Source: a virus
Virus record (IMG/VR): IMGVR_UViG_3300025164_000480
Location: 1-45,412 of that record
DNA: 45,412 nucleotides
Reading direction: 5' to 3' (one strand)
Shown here: one piece after another, positions 41,243 through 45,412 of the stretch
How positions within the stretch are numbered: the first letter of the stretch is position 1
How the letters are laid out: each line of letters begins with the position of its first letter
Made by a program: the position numbers and the translations under genes
Notes under the pieces: generated by a model
Seen by the model: only the letters and a program-made list of their open reading frames with translations
The model's database searches: none
What the model was told of the DNA's origin: nothing

Positions 41243-41518
41243 TTATTCCGCCTTGAAAACCCTCTCGCCAGTAGCTTCATAATAGGTCTCAGCGAGAGCC
41301 TTGACCAATTCAGGGACTTGCTGGATCGAAACTACAATATTGTTGCGACCGTAAGCCAGGTCACCAGAGTTGTTATTGAAGTAAGGCTCATTGATCTGGA
41401 GCTGAAACACGTCTGGTTTGTATTTATTGAACCTGGTCTCAACCCAGAAAGTCTTGGTGCTGGGATCGTTAGGGTTCTCTGAAATTTGTTTTCTCTGCGT
41501 TATTTTTGGTGTTGACAT
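41243..41518 (-). CDS. Small beta-rich protein, well expressed (PC4-like?)
   Basis: A 91-residue protein with aaggag 7 bases before ATG (41518) and a strong promoter at 41.57-41.60 kb, so high expression is likely. The codons are G+C richer than its neighbours. FWVETRFNKYKPDVFQLQI, a YFNNNSGDL loop, NNIVVSIQQV and a C-terminal helix (VPELVKALAETYY) give a strand-strand-strand-helix order like small ssDNA-binding PC4 folds; this is a weak guess. The 98-residue gene follows after 1 base. Confidence 0.55.
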   Translation of the reverse strand: MSTPKITQRKQISENPNDPSTKTFWVETRFNKYKPDVFQLQINEPYFNNNSGDLAYGRNNIVVSIQQVPELVKALAETYYEATGERVFKAE

Positions 41519-41567
41519 TTTGTCTCTCCTTGTATAGATATAAGCGTGAAGCAATCAAGCTATATTT

Positions 41568-41596
41568 ATAATAGCACAAAATACGTCTAATTGCAA
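41568..41596 (-). promoter_or_regulatory. Strong minus-strand promoter
   Basis: On the - strand, TTGCAA (41596-41591), 17 bases ending TTTTGTGC, then TATTAT (41573-41568), with extended TGC. It starts transcription near 41561, 43 bases before the 91-residue gene. It is nearly identical in design to the promoter at 40.08 kb. Confidence 0.8.
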
Positions 41597-41606
41597 TAGG
41601 CAAAAA

Positions 41607-41834
41607 CTACTTTTGTTCTGTTAGAATATATCTTGTTACAACCTCTCTAACGGCAAGCAGATTTTTATCAACGGATATTTTTGTCAACTCAAATTCTTCT
41701 ACACCGATAACTTTAGGCAACAATCTTTCCAATTGCTTTGAGGCTTTTATCTTTGCAGATTTCTCATCATTAGCACTCAAAAACCTGGTAAAATTATCGT
41801 CATTGCCTTTTTCTAGGAAGAAGTAAGTTTTCAC
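41607..41834 (-). CDS. Hypothetical protein, 75 aa
   Basis: A 75-residue protein starting 3 bases after the stop of the Cys/Pro-rich membrane gene. It has a FFLEKGNDDNFTRFLSA opening, a basic helix (EKSAKIKASKQLERLL) and a strand with VEEFELTKISVDKN. No family is recognised. It lies just upstream of the 41.58 kb promoter and is the last gene of its own transcript. Confidence 0.5.
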   Translation of the reverse strand: MKTYFFLEKGNDDNFTRFLSANDEKSAKIKASKQLERLLPKVIGVEEFELTKISVDKNLLAVREVVTRYILTEQK

Positions 41835-41837
41835 AAG

Positions 41838-42263
41838 CTATCTCCAAGTATTCGAAATAGCTTTTAATAATCCATAATATTTCTGCCAAAAACCAGCTTT
41901 TGGAGGAATACAAGACTTTTCAGTACTAGATATTACGGTCACCAACTCAGAGCAAGGAGGGCAAGGCTCTTGAAAGCATGGGAATTTTGATTGGCATTCT
42001 TGTGTTAGCTTTGGTGTGACTGTTGTGATAGCATCGCAAGGAGGGCAGGGGGGATTAAGGCATTGAATCCTTGACTGGCATTCTGGAGTTGGTTTTACTA
42101 TTCCAGCAAAAGCTGAAACATTTTGTGGAATATACAGAACAGAGTAGATCATTAGAGCAATCATGATAATAAGTAAGATTATCAAAGCTCCTGTAACAAT
42201 CTGCCCAATAATCTGGTTCCTTCGATATTTCGTTCTAGCATTTCTTATTTCTGTGTCGTTCAT
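41838..42263 (-). CDS. Membrane-anchored Cys/Pro-rich repeat protein
   Basis: A 141-residue protein with aaggag before ATG. Basic residues 7-16, a membrane helix (18-46) and an outside part carrying two copies of a cysteine-rich motif: ECQSRIQCLNPPCPPC (61-76) and ECQSKFPCFQEPCPPC (89-104), 28 residues apart, each followed by a V-T-x-I/V strand. Four Cys per unit could form disulfides; the CPPC ends resemble redox CxxC sites. The positive-inside rule puts the Cys-rich part outside the cell. A surface role such as blocking superinfection is inferred; it is not a known family to me. Confidence 0.6.
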   Translation of the reverse strand: MNDTEIRNARTKYRRNQIIGQIVTGALIILLIIMIALMIYSVLYIPQNVSAFAGIVKPTPECQSRIQCLNPPCPPCDAITTVTPKLTQECQSKFPCFQEPCPPCSELVTVISSTEKSCIPPKAGFWQKYYGLLKAISNTWR

Positions 42264-42290
42264 TTTATTCTCCTTTTTTCTACAAAATTC

Positions 42291-42623
42291 TTAAGTATTT
42301 CGTTGAAAATATACCCCGTCACATATAGCTCCACCCAGACGGTGGAGACGAGGTTTTCCAGTTTTTGTTGGTTTATATCTTCCCTTGCATACGGGACAAG
42401 TTATGTACCCTTTGGGCATACTGAGCCACTTTTCGTCAACAGAGAGAATGCCATGTAATTTCCATTCGTGTTTGCAGTTACGGCATATACCTTTGACATA
42501 CGCTTTTGATGGCGGTAGTTCATGTCTAGAATTATCTGGCTCCCACACGATAATAACTTCGTATACCTCGTGCAGAACAACAACTCTATGACGACATTTT
42601 GGACAGCTATGCCATAAACTCAT
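42291..42623 (-). CDS. Multi zinc-ribbon protein
   Basis: A 110-residue protein with CPKC (residues 7-10) pairing with CRNC near 47-50, and a further CPVC near 76-79 followed by His and Cys. This makes at least one, possibly two, zinc sites. Between them are strands with VVVLHEVYEVIIVWEPD. Such rubredoxin- or TFIIS-like ribbons bind nucleic acid or RNA polymerase. The gene has no strong ribosome binding site before its ATG. It is followed by 27 bases and the CPPC-repeat gene. Confidence 0.6.
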   Translation of the reverse strand: MSLWHSCPKCRHRVVVLHEVYEVIIVWEPDNSRHELPPSKAYVKGICRNCKHEWKLHGILSVDEKWLSMPKGYITCPVCKGRYKPTKTGKPRLHRLGGAICDGVYFQRNT

Positions 42624-42647
42624 ACGCTTATCTCTATCTGTTTATTG

Positions 42648-42836
42648 TTACCACCAGTCTGGCATATCTCCTAACCAAGATTCTTGTTTTATGATTATTT
42701 TCTCCTCCAGGCAATGAATGCAAAAATAAATATCAATCCTTTTCCAGTCCTTTGAAGGAAATAATCCTATAGAACCTCTTTCAGCCTTTTGCTTTTTGGA
42801 TTCTTTTAGCTGATATTGATGGATACAATTTTCCAT
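42648..42836 (-). CDS. Small CxxC protein (62 aa)
   Basis: A 62-residue protein with aaggag before ATG (42836). It has Cys4-x-x-His, then CIHC near residue 40, which together could bind zinc, and ends in aromatic residues (SWLGDMPDWW). It is the first gene behind copy 3 of the dispersed element, which probably carries its promoter. No family is recognised. Confidence 0.55.
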   Translation of the reverse strand: MENCIHQYQLKESKKQKAERGSIGLFPSKDWKRIDIYFCIHCLEEKIIIKQESWLGDMPDWW

Positions 42837-42850
42837 TATTCTCCTTTTTG

Positions 42851-42975
42851 CTACAAACCTCTATAAGTGTCCCAAATTTTATAAAGGTATAAACACACCT
42901 AACCATTGTTTACGAGGCGTACAGAGATTTTTGCACGCATTAAAAGCTTCTAAAATAGGTATTTTGCTACCCCTA
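42851..42975 (-). promoter_or_regulatory. Dispersed hairpin element copy 3 (reverse sense)
   Basis: This region holds CTACAAACCTCTATAAGT (42851-42868), identical to 37402-37419, AGGTATAAACACACCT (42885-42900), and a variant core GCGTACAGAGATTT (42917-42930) followed by a GCACGC arm. Read on the - strand, AGGTGTGTTTATACCTTTATAAAAT resembles copy 2's AGGTGTTATTATACC plus -10, with the split at 42881-42900. It lies before the 62-residue gene, so it likely controls that operon. Confidence 0.55.
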
Positions 42976-43194
42976 ACTAAATATTGATGTAAGGATAACA
43001 ATACTTGACAGGACTAACAAGATTATACCGAATAAAACAAATAAATCTTGTTTGATTTTTCGATCTAATCTTATCATTGCCCTGTTCAAACGACTAAAGT
43101 TTAACTCTACATCCAATATATCTTTTGATAGCTGATTAAGCTCGAAGGTTAGCCAATTTATTCTTCTGCGTAATTTTTCCATATCGCTAGTCAT
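42973..43194 (-). CDS. Coiled-coil protein with C-terminal membrane helix
   Basis: A 73-residue protein. Residues 1-50 are a charged, Leu-rich coiled coil (MEKLRRRINWLTFELNQLSK, then an amphipathic helix); residues about 51-73 are a membrane helix rich in Ile, Leu and Val. ATG 43194 overlaps the upstream stop (TGATG). The tail-anchored layout suggests that it sits on the inner face of the membrane. The function is unknown. Confidence 0.6.
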   Translation of the reverse strand: MTSDMEKLRRRINWLTFELNQLSKDILDVELNFSRLNRAMIRLDRKIKQDLFVLFGIILLVLSSIVILTSIFS

Positions 43195-43469
43195 CACTTT
43201 TTGTCCAATATCTTAGCGTCGATCTTGTCAGAAATGTTTTTAGACCACAAAGCTCCCGATAATGTCCAAATAATTGCCAATGCCTCGTCGTCGGTAAGGA
43301 CAATGCTTATGTTGTCATCGAGCCTTGAAAGTTTAAGATAAATAGTCTCAGTCTCGTCATTAAGAACTATACCTGCACTGATACTACAATCGTCGTAATC
43401 TTGTTTAAGAACTTCCTCTACCTCAAATTCATGCGTAGATGAGAAATGGATAGTGAAAGTTTTACTCAT
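43194..43469 (-). CDS. Hypothetical acidic protein, 91 aa
   Basis: A 91-residue acidic, beta-rich protein with short strands (FTIHFSSTHEFEVEEVL, ETIYLKLSRLD, ISIVLTDDEALAIIWTL) and a C-terminal charged helix. The ATG overlaps the upstream stop by 4 bases and the stop overlaps the next ATG. It could be a DNA-mimic or inhibitor in style, but only the net charge supports that. Confidence 0.5.
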   Translation of the reverse strand: MSKTFTIHFSSTHEFEVEEVLKQDYDDCSISAGIVLNDETETIYLKLSRLDDNISIVLTDDEALAIIWTLSGALWSKNISDKIDAKILDKK

Positions 43470-43963
43470 AGTATTCGCTTTCCATTCCTGAAAACTCCAA
43501 CGTCATCGAAATTTTTAGCCGGAGTAATCTTAATTCCATTTCCTCGACCAGATAGCTGTAAATCTCTAATTTGATCGACTGTATCGGGATCAGTAGAACC
43601 TGGCTTACCATATCTTATCTCGTAATTGTCGGTTTGCAATCGACCAGTTTGCCTGGATCCTAGTAATTCGTGCGCTCGATTGACATGTCTTTGCGAGTGG
43701 CAATCTCTCGAATTAAGATTTTGAAATGGGTTAGATAAATCTGCACCATTTCTACCGAGATATGGATTGTATCTTTTAGCCGAGGTAGCTTGCAGGATAA
43801 TATAAATTAGTAAGACTGGCAGAGCAATAAGAAATCCAGCAATAGCATAATTTACGATAGTTACAATGAGCATTGTGACAGGAACCCAGGCAAATCCTAG
43901 CAGGATACCTGCTACAATTGAAATCATGATTAACGCAAATGCAAATTCTAGGCAGCCTTTCAT
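43466..43963 (-). CDS. Membrane protein with long cytoplasmic tail
   Basis: A 165-residue protein. Two membrane helices (about residues 4-27 and 32-60) are followed by a polar, Arg/Asn/Gly-rich tail of about 100 residues. ATG 43963 is used: aaagga lies 8 bases upstream and it overlaps the previous stop by 4 bases; the TTG at 43969 is less likely. The tail (LGRNGADLSNPFQNLNSRD and later) has no recognised domain. It is one of several membrane genes in this arm. Confidence 0.55.
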   Translation of the reverse strand: MKGCLEFAFALIMISIVAGILLGFAWVPVTMLIVTIVNYAIAGFLIALPVLLIYIILQATSAKRYNPYLGRNGADLSNPFQNLNSRDCHSQRHVNRAHELLGSRQTGRLQTDNYEIRYGKPGSTDPDTVDQIRDLQLSGRGNGIKITPAKNFDDVGVFRNGKRIL

Positions 43964-44157
43964 TTCCAAGTCCTTTCGTCGAATACATCAGGAATATCCC
44001 TTGTAGGATCTCGATAAAGCCTGGTTACGGTCTTTCCATAATCAGACCTGCGCCTGCCACCAAAAATTCCTCTAATCGCATAGATAAATATTGTGATTAT
44101 CCATGCAGCGCAGGCAAGCAAAGCGATAACTGATATTGTGATAATTATTACGTCCAT
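43960..44157 (-). CDS. Small membrane protein (65 aa)
   Basis: A 65-residue protein with one N-terminal membrane helix (residues about 4-30) and a basic patch IFGGRRRSD, then a polar, Asp/Arg-rich tail. It is preceded by ggagattaaa and coupled to the next gene by an ATGA overlap. The function is unknown. The Arg cluster just after the helix sets the tail on the inner side. Confidence 0.55.
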   Translation of the reverse strand: MDVIIITISVIALLACAAWIITIFIYAIRGIFGGRRRSDYGKTVTRLYRDPTRDIPDVFDERTWK

Positions 44158-44171
44158 TTTAATCTCCTATT

Positions 44172-44285
44172 TTAGAGTCTTTGCCGTAGAATTTTTATTA
44201 TTGTTCTAATAGATCGCTCGATCAAAATCAAGGATATCGTTATAGATATCAATAACAAAATTGATGATGTCTCGAATAATGTCAT
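44172..44285 (-). CDS. Tiny membrane protein (37 aa)
   Basis: A 37-residue frame whose ATG (44285) immediately follows the stop of the HicA-like gene (TAA ATG). It has a hydrophobic centre (SSILLLISITISLILI) and a basic C-terminus (RTIIKILRQRL). Coupled translation and the membrane-plus-basic pattern suggest a real gene. No separate ribosome binding site is clear. Confidence 0.45.
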   Translation of the reverse strand: MTLFETSSILLLISITISLILIERSIRTIIKILRQRL

Positions 44286-44564
44286 TTACGGAGCTCCTAG
44301 CAAAGGCTTAATCAATGTCAACACAATGCAGCCAGCAATAAATGATATGAGCCCTAGAATAGCAAACCATTTGACAATAGCACTCTCAGTCCCTTTGGCA
44401 AGCTCGTCGTGAACAGGAATTACCATAATAGGACGCATGTGCTCGGGGAGATCGTTGTTGGCGGGGGCATAGACTTTGCAGTGAGATCCCTTGCCCATCT
44501 CGACACGACAGCCACTTTTCTCAGCAATGCCGATGTAATAGCTCCCGCTATGCTTCTTGCTCAT
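44286..44564 (-). CDS. HicA-like domain fused to a membrane helix
   Basis: A 92-residue protein. Residues 8-68 match the HicA toxin fold by motif: AEKSGCRVEMGKGSH (catalytic-type His28), VIPVHDELAKGTE (48-60) and the IVKWF helix. HicA proteins cut mRNA and pair with HicB antitoxin. Here the last helix runs into a membrane segment (about 66-88), a build I do not recall for HicA. No HicB is adjacent. ATG 44564 is preferred since a ggggg is 6 bases before; 44567 is only 3 bases away. It overlaps the upstream gene by 17 bases. A non-toxic dsRNA-binding-like derivative is also possible. Confidence 0.6.
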   Translation of the reverse strand: MSKKHSGSYYIGIAEKSGCRVEMGKGSHCKVYAPANNDLPEHMRPIMVIPVHDELAKGTESAIVKWFAILGLISFIAGCIVLTLIKPLLGAP

Positions 44565-44715
44565 CATACACCCCCTCTTCCTCGGTCACAGGTTCCATCT
44601 TGGCGGCAGAGTTCGCAGGGAGAATCGTAATGAGCAGATTTAAAAAGTCTTGCGCTTTTTCAAATGAAATCTCGCCCAGAACAATTTCGATACGATAATT
44701 AATTAACGGATACAT
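44548..44715 (-). CDS. Small hypothetical protein (55 aa)
   Basis: A 55-residue acidic protein with aaggag 5-6 bases before its ATG (44715). It has a YRIEIVLGEISFEKAQDF amphipathic segment, a hydrophobic LLITILP and an acidic tail. It overlaps the HicA-like gene by 17 bases. If the latter is toxic this could be its partner, but it has no HicB pattern and that link is speculative. Confidence 0.6.
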   Translation of the reverse strand: MYPLINYRIEIVLGEISFEKAQDFLNLLITILPANSAAKMEPVTEEEGVYDEQEA

Positions 44716-44724
44716 TTTAGCTCC

Positions 44725-44919
44725 TTATGGGATAGAAAAAGCTTCTTTTGATTTTTCCGGAGTTGCGGTCACTTGAAATTCCTCGTACGCCTCCTTGTAT
44801 AGGGCATAGGCATCTTGGACCTCAGTTAGCGTTGCAAATCCATATCCAAATGCCCGTTGAAGACTTAGGTATTCTTGGTGCAGCTTCTTTATAGTTTCTT
44901 TTGATTTTTGCTTGTCCAT
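44725..44919 (-). CDS. Small helical hypothetical protein (64 aa)
   Basis: A 64-residue charged helical protein. ATG 44919 is preferred to an upstream one because an aagaga site lies nearby and the longer frame re-reads the previous gene. Pattern: Lys-rich start, LHQEYLSLQRAFGYGFATL, then EVQDAYALYKEAYEEF. It has no membrane segment. It lies 9 bases upstream of the 55-residue gene in the same transcript. No family is recognised. Confidence 0.5.
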   Translation of the reverse strand: MDKQKSKETIKKLHQEYLSLQRAFGYGFATLTEVQDAYALYKEAYEEFQVTATPEKSKEAFSIP

Positions 44920-44929
44920 TTTTAATCTC

Positions 44930-45142
44930 TTATTGTAAGAAAGAATTTTTCTTGCCCAGAATTTCCTCGTCGGCAATATCTTCGTGAATAACTATAATTT
45001 TACCATCTTTATTAATTTGCGGAATTTCCATAGATTGGGATATTACTCCATTCGTTTTGTCTTTTATCCTATTTGCTTTCGCAGCATCAGTAGTAATTTC
45101 GACGGTAGAGTTGTGCAGTATAAGATAAAACGGATTTTTCAT
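44930..45142 (-). CDS. Small hypothetical protein (70 aa)
   Basis: A 70-residue alpha/beta protein after an aaggactgaggc site. It begins with MKNPFYLILHN strands, has a basic middle (AAKANRIKDK) and an acidic strand with KIIVIHEDIADEEI. No family is recognised. It starts 11 bases after the stop of the edge gene, suggesting one operon running in from the right edge. Confidence 0.5.
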   Translation of the reverse strand: MKNPFYLILHNSTVEITTDAAKANRIKDKTNGVISQSMEIPQINKDGKIIVIHEDIADEEILGKKNSFLQ

Positions 45143-45153
45143 GCCTCAGTCCT

Positions 45154-45412
45154 TTATTTCCTTATGAATGGTAAATAAACTTTCTGACTTGGATAGCTTG
45201 ATCCTCGAGCACCTGCGATCAAGTGCCATGTCCCTGTAGGTCTAGCATAGATATATGCTGAGATAATAACACAACGATTTGCATTGTCGGGAGGAATCCA
45301 ATATTCAAAGTAATATACATAATTGATTGCTTGAACAACAGGGATCCCATACTCCCAAAGACCGCTATCACAATCAACCCAGATATCTGGGTTGATTGTG
45401 ATAGCGGTCTTT
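45154..45412 (-). CDS. Partial protein truncated by right edge
   Basis: The C-terminal 85 or so residues of a gene that enters from beyond the right edge. The readable part (FEYWIPPDNANRCVIISAYI, then ARPTGTWHLIAGARGS) is beta-rich with many Tyr. Its frame runs open through the terminal palindrome, but the part encoded by the outer half of the palindrome (KTAITINPD) may not be genuine. No family is recognised. It ends 11 bases before the ATG of the next gene. Confidence 0.55.
   Translation of the reverse strand, partial: KTAITINPDIWVDCDSGLWEYGIPVVQAINYVYYFEYWIPPDNANRCVIISAYIYARPTGTWHLIAGARGSSYPSQKVYLPFIRK
45357..45412. repeat. Perfect 56-base palindrome at window end
   Basis: Two 28-base arms, perfectly self-complementary with no spacer, centred between 45384 and 45385 and ending exactly at the last base. 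The centre is AGATATCT. It could be a fold-back at the end of an assembly or the tip of a hairpin telomere. It lies inside the partial - strand gene, whose frame remains open through it. Confidence 0.9.

Noticed and set aside
44548-44715. HicB antitoxin partner for the HicA-like protein
   Set aside because: The 55-residue neighbour lacks the HicB degraded RNase H pattern and its DNA-binding tail. It is listed only as a hypothetical gene.
1-45412. Integrase, excisionase, immunity repressor or protelomerase
   Set aside because: No tyrosine or serine recombinase pattern and no typical CI-like repressor was seen. Lysogeny cannot be judged from this window.

Overview
The window is most of one arm set of a tailed dsDNA bacteriophage with a long non-contractile tail (siphovirus type). 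It is AT-rich (roughly one third G+C by eye), very densely coded, uses the standard code, and has no rRNA, recognisable tRNA, CRISPR array, integrase or repressor. Both edges cut genes. The lysis cassette has a holin-like protein and a muramidase-like endolysin with an SH3b wall-binding domain but no spanins. A phage protein with an LPNTG sortase signal and a Thr/Pro-rich stalk also points to a host with one membrane and a thick or exposed wall. Pro/Thr linkers of this kind are common in Chloroflexota and in Gram-positives; the host phylum stays open.

Layout. (1) 1-4.06 kb, + strand: neck and tail-completion genes, a tail-tube-like protein carrying a C-terminal Asp-box beta-propeller, then a tail assembly chaperone whose second part lies in another frame. 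(2) 4.07-15.9 kb: a 1536-residue tape measure (predicting a tail near 230 nm at 0.15 nm per residue), distal tail protein, two tandem paralogous tip proteins, a jelly-roll-like protein, a hub-like protein and a long fibre. (3) 16.0-18.1 kb: three small membrane proteins (one holin-like) and the endolysin. (4) 18.2-37.4 kb: DNA metabolism. This holds an SNF2-type helicase, Cas4/RecB-like nuclease, Sak4-like ATPase, SSB-like protein with a DDIPF tip, RuvC-like nuclease, a nucleotide block (FAD oxidoreductase, MazG/dUTPase-HAD fusion, DUF1599-like protein, ThyX), family A polymerase, an archaeo-eukaryotic primase fused to a helicase, MazG, a DnaQ exonuclease and a Spo11/TopoVI-A-like toprim protein. 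Small membrane or surface genes are interspersed. (5) 37.5-45.4 kb, - strand: a convergent arm of very short genes (many membrane proteins, zinc ribbons, a SWIM finger, a HicA-like domain), which looks like host-takeover or accessory genes.

The most interesting element is a gene-free, GC-richer stretch of about 800 bases (38.7-39.5 kb, - strand). It is full of long hairpins, ends in an intrinsic terminator, and lies directly downstream of a strong promoter and a highly basic protein. It looks like a large ornate phage RNA of the GOLLD/ROOL kind, but I cannot say whether it belongs to either class.

Regulation. Three - strand promoters share TTGC(AA/CT), a 17-base spacer and an extended -10 (TGn then TATTAT or TAAACT). 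A dispersed hairpin element (core GAAGCGTACAGAGGTTT and its relative CTACAAACCTCTATAAGT) sits at operon boundaries near 26.4, 33.25, 37.4 and 42.9 kb. A separate strand-specific word, GTCATTCG(C), recurs 12 times on the + strand in all three codon phases, mostly between 29.9 and 37.1 kb. The right edge is a perfect 56-base palindrome, more likely an assembly fold-back than a telomere.
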